Of a stretch of DNA of 64,000 nt, positions 52,780 through 61,949 are shown in pieces. Source of the stretch: E44-bin46 sp964354655 (lineage in GTDB: Bacteria > Chloroflexota > Dehalococcoidia > Dehalococcoidales > E44-bin46); NCBI GenBank assembly GCA_964354655.1, contig CAYHAL010000004.1, positions 6,764 to 70,763 on the forward strand. Direction: 5' to 3'. Below the pieces are notes generated by a model. It saw only the letters and a program-made list of their open reading frames with translations. It was not told where the DNA came from and did no database searches. Made by a program: the position numbers and the translations under genes. How positions within the stretch are numbered: position 1 is the first letter of the stretch; every line of letters starts with the position of its first letter.

Positions 52780-54093
52780 CTACACCAATCGGTGAAAGAC
52801 TAGTCCGGCTGGCAGTTTGGGATAGAAGTAGGTTGATTTCCGGGGCATCCGGTCACCGGCATCAGCAATGGCTTTGACCACTTCCACCCTAACCGGACTT
52901 AATAGAAAGGCTAGTTGATATTCCTGGTTTAGCACCCTGTTTACTGCATCCAGCTTATCATAACTATAATTAAGGAACGCTTCCTCGCTACCCCCGCCCA
53001 GCCCTAGTAACTTCTCCAGTATAATATGGTCAAGAATACTAACCGCTAACCGCTTATATAGCTGACAGTGAAAGTAAGGTATCATATGGCTAGTAGCAGC
53101 AAAGTCGCGCAACCTTAGTAAATAAAGGCGCTCTGGGGCTAAACCAAAAAGTATTAATCTGACCTGGTCGGTATCCCCAACCAATAAATCCTCGACCCGC
53201 TGCCAAATACCGGGGGTACTTAGTGGCATCTCTTCCACTTCAAAGAATAAACTCAACTTAGCCAGCAGCCCACCTAAGCTAGCTCTTGCTATACCGCGAA
53301 CCAGCCGGTGAGGCGGTAGAATAATAAGCCCTGGGTCGGCGAAGCTTACCAGGGTCATCATCACAAAATTAAACCCCTCGTCTCCCGATAATGATGCGGC
53401 ACAAGCCTGTCTTTCCCGCTGATGGGTAAGAGCACTCTCGTAGCGATGATGTCCATCAGCAATATAAAGCGGCTTACGAGCCAAGCTGGCGCATATCTGA
53501 CTTATAACCCCGGGCTCAGTGATAGCCAAAATACGGTGGCTCTCTCCGGTAGCCGTGCTCAGACTAATCATCGGCTGGCTTCGTTCCGCTAAAGCTAACA
53601 ATGAAGCGATGCGCTTTCCTTGGTCTTCATATAGAGCTAAAATCGGGCTGGTATTGGCTTGGAGCGCCCATAATAGGCTTAGCCGGTCATTCCCTGGCAC
53701 AGCTAACGTGCCCTCATGGGGGCGAATTACCTTCTTATCCCATTCCTCCAACCTAACACAAACGATTATCCCCCGGCGTCTATATTGCTTTTCCTGATGC
53801 ACAAAATAGTGGTCATGGAGATAAATGGCAGGCGCCTCATCAACCTTAAGAATACCTAGCTTCAGCCACTGCTCCAGGGTAGCTGCCGAACGAGTATACT
53901 TATTGTCCATAATCGTGTCCTGCGGTAACTGCCGACCCTGCTCCAATCGGACAAAGTTATACTCGCTTAGGTGATAAAGCTCTTGCCCTAGCTGAGGGGT
54001 AATGACGTCATAAGGGGGACAGATAACAGATGACAGGTCGTTAACCAACTGTTGATTATAACGGACGCCCCGGAAGGAGCGAATCTCAGCCAT
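52780..54093 (-). CDS. DUF1015 family protein
   Basis: A 437-residue protein of the DUF1015 family, with the typical start IRSFRGVRYN, ICPPYDVITP at about 24, HEGT in VIRPHEGTLAVPGNDR near 118, and YIADGHHRYESAL near 215. The last motif, with adjacent His residues, suggests a hydrolytic or nuclease-like site, but no function is established. It often lies near serA and class V aminotransferase genes in anaerobes, as here, so a link to serine metabolism is possible. GAGG precedes the ATG. Confidence 0.93.
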   Translation of the reverse strand: MAEIRSFRGVRYNQQLVNDLSSVICPPYDVITPQLGQELYHLSEYNFVRLEQGRQLPQDTIMDNKYTRSAATLEQWLKLGILKVDEAPAIYLHDHYFVHQEKQYRRRGIIVCVRLEEWDKKVIRPHEGTLAVPGNDRLSLLWALQANTSPILALYEDQGKRIASLLALAERSQPMISLSTATGESHRILAITEPGVISQICASLARKPLYIADGHHRYESALTHQRERQACAASLSGDEGFNFVMMTLVSFADPGLIILPPHRLVRGIARASLGGLLAKLSLFFEVEEMPLSTPGIWQRVEDLLVGDTDQVRLILFGLAPERLYLLRLRDFAATSHMIPYFHCQLYKRLAVSILDHIILEKLLGLGGGSEEAFLNYSYDKLDAVNRVLNQEYQLAFLLSPVRVEVVKAIADAGDRMPRKSTYFYPKLPAGLVFHRLV

Positions 54094-54223
54094 GCTTTAC
54101 CTAATCCTCTTCTAACTGAATCCAGGCAGGTGATTCTTCCCTGACCTAGTTTACTGTATGCCCTAGAACGGCGCAAGTGAGCCACAGTATGATATGTGCT
54201 ATAATTTTAGAAGAATAATCATT

Positions 54224-56296
54224 ATGAAAGTGGAGATGACGGACTTAGCCCAGGTAAAAGAAAGAATAGAGCAGCTAAGGGCTCAGATTAACTACCATAA
54301 CTATCGCTACTATGTGCTGGATAGCCCCGAGATTACCGATGCCGAGTACGACTTGTTAATGCAGGAACTAAAGCAACTGGAGGAAGAATACCCCCAGTTC
54401 CTGACCCCCGACTCACCCACTCAGCGGGTTGGTGCTGCCCCGGTGGAAGCCTTTGGCGTAGTGGAACACCCCTTGCCCCTACTATCTTTAGGCAATGCCT
54501 TCTCCGAAGAGGAATTAATCGCTTGGTATACACGAACCTCAAAGCTGGTAGCTGGGCAGCCGTTCAAATTTGTCTGCGAGCATAAGATTGACGGGTTAGC
54601 GGTAGCCCTGACCTATGTTAATGGTCGACTGGTTACGGGGGCTACCCGCGGCGATGGCTTCCATGGTGAAAATATCACCCAGAACCTGCGAACCATCAGG
54701 AGTATCCCGCTTTCGGTGCCCAAAGAGGCACCACCCCGGTTTGAGGTGCGGGGCGAGGTTTTCTTGCCCAAGGCTGGTTTTCATAAACTAAATGAAGAGC
54801 GGGCTAAGGAAGGGCTGCCCCTGTTCGCTAACCCCAGGAACGCCGCTGCTGGCTCAGTGCGCCAGCTTGACCCACGCATTACGGCTAAACGCCCACTGGA
54901 TATATATATTTATATGCTGGGTTATGCTGAGGGTAAGGCTACTCCCCCAACTCACTGGGAAACTATGGAGTATCTCAAGTCCTTGGGCTTTAAGGTAAAC
55001 CCGAATAATAGCCTATTTACCACCATTGAGCAGGTTGAACAGTACCACCATACCTGGGTAGAGAAACGGGAAGGCTTACCCTATGAAGCCGATGGCATCG
55101 TGGTTAAAGTTGACTCGCTTGAGCTACAACGGCAATTGGGAAGCATCGGTCATGAACCACGATGGTCCATAGCCTATAAGTTCCCAGCGGTTCAAGGTAC
55201 CGGCTACCTGAAGGAAATAAAAATCAGTATTGGTCGAACCGGTACCCTTAACCCCTATGCCGTCTTGGAGCCACCGGTCTCTGTAGGTGGTGTCACCATT
55301 CGAACCGCTGCCCTTCATAATGAAGACGACATCAGGCGCAAGGACATCCGTGAGGGTGATTGGGTTGTCGTCCAGCGGGCAGGACAAGTCATACCCGAAA
55401 TCGTGGAACCAATCAAAAGTAAACGCACCGGGCAAGAAAAGGAATTCGACCTCCTAGAAAAGATTTTTGATAAGGAAAAACAACGTCCGGCATGCCCGAT
55501 ATGCGGGGCTGAGGTGATTAAACCGGAAGGCGAGGTAATGTACTACTGCTCTAACGCTGCCTGCCCGGCCCAAATCCATGAGCGACTAGAGCATTTTGCT
55601 TCCCGGGGAGGTATGGATATTAGAGGCATAGGCGAATCACAGAGTGCCATGTTGTTAAGGGAAGGGCTGGTCAAGAATATTGCTGACCTATACAACCTCA
55701 AGGATAAGAAAGAGCAGCTTCTCAAATTAGAGAGAATGGCTGAGAAGAGCGTAAATAATATACTTGAGGCTATTGAAAAGAGCAAAGAGACGCCGCTACC
55801 GAGGCTTATCTTTGCCCTGGGCATACGCCATATCGGTGAAGAAATGGCAGAAATCCTAGCCAGACACTTTGGCAGCATTGACTACGATAACCCTAATAGC
55901 CTGGCTAACGCTTCAAGAGAAAGGCTCACGTCCATTCCTACTGTTGGTCCCAAGATTGCCGACAGCATTATTGCCTTCTTCGGACAAGAAGAGAATCGTC
56001 GCATTATTGATAGGCTGAGAAAGGCAGGGGTCCGGTTAGAGGAGGAAGCGGTTAGACCAGAAGAGTTACCCTTAGCTGGACAGGAATTCGTCATCACCGG
56101 TAGGCTAGAGACCTTTAGCCGGCAGGAGGCAGAGACACGGATAAAAGCCCTCGGTGGCACCGCCAAAAGCGATGTTACCAAGAAGACTACATACCTTGTC
56201 GTCGGAACTGACCCTGGCTCAAAACTAGCCCACGCCCAGGCTCTAGGCACCAAACAGCTCACCGAAGAGGAGCTCCTCCAACTTCTAGGGAAATAA
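54224..56296 (+). CDS. ligA: NAD+-dependent DNA ligase
   Basis: A 690-residue LigA with every domain: N-terminal Ia domain with the conserved YHNYRYYVLDSP, adenylated K121 in KIDG, OB-fold, a C4 zinc finger (CPIC ... CSNAAC), helix-hairpin-helix repeats and a C-terminal BRCT domain. It seals nicks in replication and repair. The ATG at 54224 is chosen because an extended -10 box (TGCTATAAT at 54197-54205) overlaps the longer alternative start at 54194. Confidence 0.97.
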   Translation: MKVEMTDLAQVKERIEQLRAQINYHNYRYYVLDSPEITDAEYDLLMQELKQLEEEYPQFLTPDSPTQRVGAAPVEAFGVVEHPLPLLSLGNAFSEEELIAWYTRTSKLVAGQPFKFVCEHKIDGLAVALTYVNGRLVTGATRGDGFHGENITQNLRTIRSIPLSVPKEAPPRFEVRGEVFLPKAGFHKLNEERAKEGLPLFANPRNAAAGSVRQLDPRITAKRPLDIYIYMLGYAEGKATPPTHWETMEYLKSLGFKVNPNNSLFTTIEQVEQYHHTWVEKREGLPYEADGIVVKVDSLELQRQLGSIGHEPRWSIAYKFPAVQGTGYLKEIKISIGRTGTLNPYAVLEPPVSVGGVTIRTAALHNEDDIRRKDIREGDWVVVQRAGQVIPEIVEPIKSKRTGQEKEFDLLEKIFDKEKQRPACPICGAEVIKPEGEVMYYCSNAACPAQIHERLEHFASRGGMDIRGIGESQSAMLLREGLVKNIADLYNLKDKKEQLLKLERMAEKSVNNILEAIEKSKETPLPRLIFALGIRHIGEEMAEILARHFGSIDYDNPNSLANASRERLTSIPTVGPKIADSIIAFFGQEENRRIIDRLRKAGVRLEEEAVRPEELPLAGQEFVITGRLETFSRQEAETRIKALGGTAKSDVTKKTTYLVVGTDPGSKLAHAQALGTKQLTEEELLQLLGK

Positions 56297-56333
56297 CTTG
56301 ACATGGAAAATGAAGTTTATCAAGGGTAGATTG

Positions 56334-56396
56334 AAGGGGCGAAGCCCCTTCAAATCCTATACTCCCCCTCTCCTTTGAAGGAGAGGGGGAGTATAG
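56334..56396. repeat. pair of intergenic hairpins (GC-rich repeat family)
   Basis: GAAGGGGC-GAA-GCCCCTTC at 56334-56352 is followed by an 18-bp stem with a 4-nt loop at 56357-56396 built on CTCCCCCTCTCCT and its complement. It lies between ligA and pth. Related units recur at about 57 kb and at the window end. It may act as a two-way terminator but looks like a dispersed repeat. Confidence 0.7.
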
Positions 56397-56420
56397 GGGG
56401 TGAGGTAGGAAGTAGTCTTA

Positions 56421-56999
56421 ATGAAGTTAATTGTAGGACTAGGTAACCCGGGACGCGGTTATGCCAATAACCGCCATAATGTAGGATTTGCCTGCCTTAA
56501 CCATTTTGCCAGGACAGAGGGCATACGATTTGATAAAAAGCAAGGCAAAGCCCGGATTGGCATCGGTGAGGTAGCTGGCAGCAAAGTAGTCTTAGCCAAA
56601 CCCCAGACCTATGTGAACCTGAGTGGTCAGTCAGTTAGCCGTCTGATAAAGAGATTTAACATCAACCTTAACGACCTTATAGTTATCCATGATGACCTTG
56701 ACCTCCCGTTGGGCAAAATCCGCATCCGCCAGGGTAGTAGCTCTGGTGGGCATAAAGGAATTGATTCTATTATCTCTTCCCTGGGAAGCCAGGATTTTAC
56801 CCGCCTCCGGGTAGGTATTGGACGACCAACCACCGAAGGCTTTGCCGAAACCAGCGAAACTGATATTGTTGCTTATGTACTTAGTAATTTCACCCCTGAC
56901 GAAAAACAAATTATAGTCCAAGTCATCCCCGGGGTGAGTGAAGCCATTTACTGCCTCCTCAGCGAAGGTCTAGCAGTAGCTATGAACAAATATAACTAG
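56421..56999 (+). CDS. pth: peptidyl-tRNA hydrolase
   Basis: A 192-residue Pth that frees tRNA from aborted peptidyl-tRNA. Conserved residues are N-R-H-N-V-G-F (His20-type catalytic base in NNRHNVGF), PQTYVNLSG, HDDLDLPLGKIR, and GSSSGGHKGIDSI. Normal length. It begins after the hairpin repeats and seems to stand alone. Confidence 0.97.
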   Translation: MKLIVGLGNPGRGYANNRHNVGFACLNHFARTEGIRFDKKQGKARIGIGEVAGSKVVLAKPQTYVNLSGQSVSRLIKRFNINLNDLIVIHDDLDLPLGKIRIRQGSSSGGHKGIDSIISSLGSQDFTRLRVGIGRPTTEGFAETSETDIVAYVLSNFTPDEKQIIVQVIPGVSEAIYCLLSEGLAVAMNKYN

Positions 57000-57410
57000 A
57001 ATATTTATTAACCTCACCCCCTTAATCCCCCTCTCCTTGAAAAGGAGAGGGGGAGGAAAAGAAAGAGGGGTTATAACCCATCTAAAACTCCCTAATAGTT
57101 AGCCTATCCAGAGAGAGTTTCAGCCTATCTAAGGAACGTTAAAGAGAGGCAAAGCCTCTCCTATAAAGCTAATCCCCCCCCCCATAATAGGGAGATGTAT
57201 TCTTAGCATGAGGGGGAGGAGATTTTAGAGAGGGGCGAAGCTCCTCTCTTACCTACACTCCCCCTTCCCTTAATAAGGGAATGGGGTCAGGCGGGTTCCC
57301 AGAAAAATCTATGATTTTTCTGGGTGCTGGGGGGATAGGTTACTAAACAACCTCTCTTGGCTAAGGTTTAGTTCAGGTGATATAATCCATAAAAGAAAGA
57401 GAGTTACCGA
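57000..57410. repeat. gene-free gap filled with hairpin repeats
   Basis: Three units: an inverted repeat CCCCCTCTCCTT/AAGGAGAGGGGG at about 57027-57052; GAGAGGC-AAA-GCCTCTC at 57144-57160; and a similar GAGAGGGGC-GAA-GCTCCTCTC near 57232-57249. Their CCCTCTCC and GGCxAAGCC cores match the units at 56.3 and 63.9 kb. An AGAAAAATC/GATTTTTCT palindrome lies at 57300-57320. Confidence 0.65.
57357..57386 (+). promoter_or_regulatory. promoter of the LOG-like gene / enolase / gap run
   Basis: TTGGCT, 18 nt, TATAAT, about 25 nt before the GTG start. Confidence 0.5.
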
Positions 57411-57893
57411 GTGGGAAGTAACCAGAAATTTATTGCCGTTATTGGTGGTAGCCAACCTTCGTCAGAGGAAGCCAAGTTGGCTGAAGCGGTAGGGCGTGAG
57501 CTGGCTAAACGTGGGGCTATCTTGGTCTGCGGCGGCTTAGGTGGGGTTATGGAGGCAGCCTGCAAAGGCGCCAGCTCTGAGGGTGGGATAACCGTCGGCA
57601 TTCTCCCCGGGGATAGTCGTCAGGCAGCAAACCCCTATGTCCAAATCCCTATCGTTACCGGAATAGGCTATGCTAGAAATGTTGCCGTGGTTAGAACAGC
57701 TCAGGCAGTTATCGCCATTGGTGGCAACTATGGCACCCTTTCTGAGATAAGCCACGCTTTACAAAGCGGCATCCCGGTTATCGGTCTAAATACCTGGACA
57801 CTATCCAAAAATGACCGACAGGATAACTCAATTATTATAGTTCAAAGCCCCGCTGAAGCAGTGGACAAAGCTCTTAGCTCAATCACAGATTAG
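57411..57893 (+). CDS. TIGR00725/LOG-like Rossmann protein
   Basis: A 160-residue protein of the lysine-decarboxylase-like (LOG) fold, subgroup TIGR00725, some members of which bind molybdenum cofactor. The nucleotide-binding patterns are GGSQPSSEEAKLAEAVGREL, CGGLGGVMEAACKGA and AIGGNYGTLSEISHAL. It uses a GTG start. The stop overlaps the longest frame of the next gene. A link to the tungsten/molybdenum enzyme elsewhere in the window is possible but speculative. Confidence 0.85.
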   Translation: MGSNQKFIAVIGGSQPSSEEAKLAEAVGRELAKRGAILVCGGLGGVMEAACKGASSEGGITVGILPGDSRQAANPYVQIPIVTGIGYARNVAVVRTAQAVIAIGGNYGTLSEISHALQSGIPVIGLNTWTLSKNDRQDNSIIIVQSPAEAVDKALSSITD

Positions 57894-57919
57894 TGCTCAA
57901 AAAGGTAAAGGAGGCTGCG

Positions 57920-58222
57920 ATGAGGCAGGATATTCGAAATAGATTGATCCAGGCAGCACGGGCAGGAGAGGTCATTTTCTATCAAGAGTTAGGCATTGGA
58001 CGGGGACGGGCATTGGGCACAACTCTTGGAGAGATTTGTGAGTATGAGCAGAGCCAAGGGCGTCCGTTACTTTCGGCAATCGCGGTTAGTAAAGTGAAAG
58101 GAATGCCAAACCCTGGCTTCTGGGGAATACCGGAGGTCCCTCCGAATCTGAGCGATAAGCAGCGTCCTATCTTTTGGGCACGTGAGGTAATGAAGGTTAT
58201 TAATTATTGGCAAAGCCACTAG
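57920..58222 (+). CDS. conserved small protein of unknown function
   Basis: A 100-residue soluble protein beginning RQDIRNRLIQAARAGEVIFYQELG, with ICEYEQSQGRPLLSAIAV and GMPNPGFWGIPEVP. The start at 57920 is chosen because a consensus AAAGGAGG lies 5 nt upstream; the frame is open back to the preceding stop. It lies between the LOG-like and enolase genes in one transcript. I recognise no domain, though the hydrolase-like GMPNPGFWG turn is notable. Confidence 0.7.
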   Translation: MRQDIRNRLIQAARAGEVIFYQELGIGRGRALGTTLGEICEYEQSQGRPLLSAIAVSKVKGMPNPGFWGIPEVPPNLSDKQRPIFWAREVMKVINYWQSH

Positions 58223-58224
58223 AG

Positions 58225-59514
58225 ATGTCAACTATTGAAAGTGTTAAAGCCAGGGAAATCCTAGATTCCAGAGGCAACCCTACCCTAGAAGTTGAGGTAG
58301 AGCTAGTCGGTGGCATAATAGGTCGGGCGGCGGTGCCCTCTGGCGCCAGCACTGGTAAGTATGAGGCGGTGGAGCTCCGCGACGGAGATGACTCCCGCTT
58401 CAACGGACTGGGGGTCCTCCAGGCGGTAGCCAATGTTAACCAACAGATTGCGCCAGCTATAATCGGTATGCTGGCTACCGAGCAAGCAGCTATTGACAAC
58501 AAGCTAATCGAGCTTGATGGCGCCGCCAATAAATCACGCCTGGGGGCTAACGCCATTCTGGGAACATCACTAGCTGTGGCTCACGCCGCAGCCAAACTAC
58601 TTAATATGCCCCTATACCGCTACCTGGGTAAGGTAGCCACCTATACCCTGCCGGTACCGATGCTCAATATCCTAAATGGCGGCAAGCATGCTGCGGGGTC
58701 GACAGATTTCCAAGAATTTATGGTAGTGCCGGCTGGAGCCAGAAACTTCGCTCATGCTCTTCAAATAAGCGTTGAGATTTACCACAGCCTAAAAAGGGCG
58801 CTTAAGGATAAAGGGCTGGATACCAATGTAGGCGATGAAGGCGGGTTTGCCCCTCCATTAGCCTCAAATAAACAGGCAATAGAGGCAGTCCTAGCCGCTA
58901 TTGAAAAAGCCGGCTACAAGCCAGGTAAGGACTGCTTTATTGCCCTAGACCCGGCAGCTAGTCAATTCTATAGAGATGGTAAATATATCCTGACTAAGGA
59001 AGGCGCTTCACTCACTAGTCAGGAAATGGTTGATTATTACGTCAAGTGGGCAGCAGGCTATCCCCTTATTAGTATTGAGGACGGAATGGCTGAGGATGAC
59101 TGGGATGGTTGGCAACTCTTGACTCAAAAATTGGGCAGTAAAATCCAGATTGTTGGTGATGACCTTTATGCGACTAATGTAAGCCGCCTCAATCGGGGTA
59201 TCAACCTAAAAGCATCTAATTCCATTCTTATCAAACCAAATCAAATTGGCACCCTTACTGAAACCATTGCCGCTATTCGGCGGGCACAACAGGTAGGCTG
59301 GACAGCAATAGTAAGTCACCGCTCAGGCGAGACCGAAGATACTACTATCGCCGACCTAGCTGTGGGGCTAAATACCGGTCTAATCAAAGCTGGCGCCCCT
59401 TGCCGTTCAGAGCGCGTTGCCAAGTATAACCGCCTCCTTAGAATAGAAGACGAGCTCGGGGAAAGGGCTAATTTTACCGGCATGGGGGCGTTCTACAATT
59501 TGAAAAGGAGGTAA
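58225..59514 (+). CDS. eno: enolase
   Basis: A 429-residue enolase interconverting 2-phosphoglycerate and PEP. N-terminal AREILDSRGNPTLEVEV, Mg2+ ligands in IALDPAAS, SIEDGMAEDDWDG and VGDDLYATN, the catalytic Lys in LIKPNQIGT and the mobile loop SHRSGETED are all present. The ATG at 58225 gives the family's usual length; the upstream TTG extension lies within the preceding gene. Confidence 0.97.
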   Translation: MSTIESVKAREILDSRGNPTLEVEVELVGGIIGRAAVPSGASTGKYEAVELRDGDDSRFNGLGVLQAVANVNQQIAPAIIGMLATEQAAIDNKLIELDGAANKSRLGANAILGTSLAVAHAAAKLLNMPLYRYLGKVATYTLPVPMLNILNGGKHAAGSTDFQEFMVVPAGARNFAHALQISVEIYHSLKRALKDKGLDTNVGDEGGFAPPLASNKQAIEAVLAAIEKAGYKPGKDCFIALDPAASQFYRDGKYILTKEGASLTSQEMVDYYVKWAAGYPLISIEDGMAEDDWDGWQLLTQKLGSKIQIVGDDLYATNVSRLNRGINLKASNSILIKPNQIGTLTETIAAIRRAQQVGWTAIVSHRSGETEDTTIADLAVGLNTGLIKAGAPCRSERVAKYNRLLRIEDELGERANFTGMGAFYNLKRR

Positions 59515-59516
59515 AA

Positions 59517-60530
59517 ATGACAACAAAAATTGGCATTAACGGCTTTGGGCGGATAGGCAGGTTAACCTTGAGGTCAATTAACCAGTACCACAGCGGTAAA
59601 CTTGAGGTGGTAGTAGTTAATGACCTTACTGATGCCAAGACCAACGCCCACCTACTAAAATGGGACAGCACCTACGGTCCGTATCCAGGCAAAGTAGAGG
59701 CAACCGAGAATTCAATTATGGTTGGTGGCAAGAAGGTAACCGTGTTAGCCGAACGCGACCCAGCAAAAATCCCATGGCGAGACTACGGTGTAGATATAGT
59801 CATAGAATCAACCGGGCTATTTACCGATGGCACCAAAGCCGCGGCTCACCTACAGGGTAACGCCAAGAAGGTAATTATTTCCGCCCCGGCACGCAACGAA
59901 GATGTAACCATTGTCCTCGGCGTAAATGAAGACCACTACGTTCCAGCTAGGCATAAAATTATATCTAATGCCTCCTGCACTACCAATTGCATTGCCCCTG
60001 TGGTCAAGGTATTGCATAAAAGCTTTGGCGTAGATAAAGGGTTAATGACCACCATTCACGCCTACACCAATGACCAGAGGATTTTAGATATGTTCCACAG
60101 CGACCTACGTCGGGCTCGAGCCGCAGCAATGAACATTGTGCCCACTACCACCGGCGCTGCCAAGGCAGTAACCCAGGTTATTCCTGAACTTGAAGGCAGG
60201 CTTCACGGATTAGCCTTCAGGGTTCCAGTGCCTGTAGTCTCGGTGGTTGACTTTGTTGCTGACCTAACTAGAGAGGTTAATGTGGAACAAGTGAATCAGG
60301 CTTTTCAGGCGGCTGCCGAAGGACCGCTAAACGGAATCCTAGAATATTGTCCAGATGAGCTAGTCAGTATGGATTTCAAGGGTAACCCGGCTAGCTCTAT
60401 TGTTGATGCACTGAGCACTATGGTCATTGGTGGCAACATGGTCAAGGTGGTCGCCTGGTATGATAATGAATGGGGCTATAGCTGCCGTTTAGCTGACCTT
60501 GCTGCCTATGTCGCCGATAAAGGGCTATAG
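59517..60530 (+). CDS. gap: glyceraldehyde-3-phosphate dehydrogenase, type I
   Basis: A 337-residue GAPDH. The NAD-binding start is INGFGRIGRLTLR, the catalytic Cys is in SNASCTTNCIAP near residue 153, and WYDNEWGYSCRL closes the protein. The ribosome binding site AAGGAGG lies in the last codons of enolase, so the two are coupled. With enolase it supports glycolysis/gluconeogenesis. Confidence 0.97.
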   Translation: MTTKIGINGFGRIGRLTLRSINQYHSGKLEVVVVNDLTDAKTNAHLLKWDSTYGPYPGKVEATENSIMVGGKKVTVLAERDPAKIPWRDYGVDIVIESTGLFTDGTKAAAHLQGNAKKVIISAPARNEDVTIVLGVNEDHYVPARHKIISNASCTTNCIAPVVKVLHKSFGVDKGLMTTIHAYTNDQRILDMFHSDLRRARAAAMNIVPTTTGAAKAVTQVIPELEGRLHGLAFRVPVPVVSVVDFVADLTREVNVEQVNQAFQAAAEGPLNGILEYCPDELVSMDFKGNPASSIVDALSTMVIGGNMVKVVAWYDNEWGYSCRLADLAAYVADKGL

Positions 60531-60564
60531 TTGGTACTAAGCATTCCTATACTAAATATAGGGA

Positions 60565-60594
60565 TTGACATTAGCACAACGGGTGTGCTTAAAT
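60565..60594 (+). promoter_or_regulatory. promoter of the FtsZ-like gene
   Basis: Perfect TTGACA, 18 nt, TTAAAT, about 30 nt before the ATG. Confidence 0.5.
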
Positions 60595-60624
60595 CTGGTA
60601 AAATCCTTAATAACGAGGTGAGAA

Positions 60625-61800
60625 ATGAAATTAGTAGTTATAGGCTTTGGACAATGTGGCGGCAGAATTGCCGACGAGTTTGCCCGACTAAATAGAAGGG
60701 CACATGCTTATCGGGGGATTGAGATAATTACTGGTGCTTTTGCTGTAAACACAGATGCTGCTGATTTAAGCGGGCTAACCACCATAAGGTCTGATTACCA
60801 GCATAGAATCCTGATTGGCGGTCGAAAGACCGGAGGGCACGGCGTAGGCAAGATAAATGAACTAGGTGCCGAGGTAGCCGCTGAGGACGGCGACAAGGTT
60901 GTTGATGCCATAAGAACGGCACGGCGTTTCTTTGAGTCAGATGCCTTCTTACTAATCGCCGGTTGTGCCGGTGGCACCGGCTCTGGGTCAATCCCAATAA
61001 TGACCAAAATGTTAAAAGAGCGCTATATGGATAAACCAATATATAACCTTGTCATCCTTCCCTTTGAGCACGAAGAGACTACAGAGGAAAGAACCATCTA
61101 TAACTCAGCGGTATGCCTTAAATCGGTCAGCTCAGTGGCTGATGCCGTATTTCTTGTTGACAACCAAAGATATGTCAGAAAGGACTTCTCACTTAGAAAC
61201 AACCTAGCCAAAATTAATGCCCTGATTGTTGAACCATTCTATAACATACTTTGCGCCGGCGAGGAGAAAAAGCCAAAACACATCGGGGCAAGGATGCTTG
61301 ACGCCGGAGACATAATACAGACCCTAGTCGGCTGGACAGTAATAGGCTATGGTAAATCGCCACTACCGCTAATCAGGCTCCTCTTTGAACGAACCCGTGA
61401 CTTTCGGGCTAAGAGCACCGAAACCCATAAGGGAATTCACGCCATGGACGAAGCCCTAAGTGAGCTATCACTCAGATGCAATCCCAAGGACGCAGGTAGA
61501 GCCTTATATCTCCTCTCGGCGCCGGCTAAAGAAATGAACATGGACCTAATCAAGGAGCTTGGAGACTATCTAAGAGACCTAGCTCCAGAGGCGATAATAA
61601 GAAATGGCGATTACCCCAGAGAAAGGGGAGTGTTAGATGTAGCTGTAATCCTGTCTGAACTCAACGCTGTGGACAAGGTCAAGGACTACTATAATAAATC
61701 GACTGGTTTTATCTCGGCGATTAAAGAGAGACAGGACGAAATAAAGGGCAAATTGAAGGACATAGAAGAAGCGGGAAAAGATATACCCTCGTTATTATAA
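60625..61800 (+). CDS. FtsZ/tubulin-like GTPase, non-canonical
   Basis: A 391-residue protein of the FtsZ/tubulin superfamily. The first strand-loop is VVIGFGQCGGRIADEF (4-19) and the tubulin signature reads AGCAGGTGSGS (112-122). FtsZ hallmarks further on are altered: there is no NxDFxD T7 loop, the region instead reading EPFYNILCAGEEKK, and no FtsA/ZipA-binding tail, the C-terminus being a charged helix (AIKERQDEIKGKLKDIEEAGKD). It may therefore bind GTP and act in something other than Z-ring formation. GAGGTGAG precedes the ATG; a long palindrome follows the gene. Confidence 0.82.
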   Translation: MKLVVIGFGQCGGRIADEFARLNRRAHAYRGIEIITGAFAVNTDAADLSGLTTIRSDYQHRILIGGRKTGGHGVGKINELGAEVAAEDGDKVVDAIRTARRFFESDAFLLIAGCAGGTGSGSIPIMTKMLKERYMDKPIYNLVILPFEHEETTEERTIYNSAVCLKSVSSVADAVFLVDNQRYVRKDFSLRNNLAKINALIVEPFYNILCAGEEKKPKHIGARMLDAGDIIQTLVGWTVIGYGKSPLPLIRLLFERTRDFRAKSTETHKGIHAMDEALSELSLRCNPKDAGRALYLLSAPAKEMNMDLIKELGDYLRDLAPEAIIRNGDYPRERGVLDVAVILSELNAVDKVKDYYNKSTGFISAIKERQDEIKGKLKDIEEAGKDIPSLL

Positions 61801-61829
61801 CTAGCTAATTCAAGCCCATTTTGAACAAG

Positions 61830-61859
61830 GCTACCCCTCTTCCTAGGAAGAGGGGTAGC
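61830..61859 (+). terminator. perfect palindrome after the FtsZ-like gene, probable terminator
   Basis: A 30-nt perfect palindrome (GCTACCCCTCTTCCT and complement) 30 nt after the stop, followed by TATTTT. The CCCCTCTTCC core resembles the hairpin repeats of this region. Confidence 0.55.
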
Positions 61860-61906
61860 TATTTTAAGGAGCAACCAAAAATTCAATACTTATTTAGTCA
61901 AAAACC

Positions 61907-61935
61907 TTGGGAAACCAGATAATATGGAGTATAAT
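61907..61935 (+). promoter_or_regulatory. promoter of dnaX
   Basis: TTGGGA, 17 nt, TATAAT, 15 nt before the dnaX ATG. The very short leader suggests weakly SD-dependent translation. Confidence 0.5.
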
Positions 61936-61949
61936 AGAGGCAACCGAAG

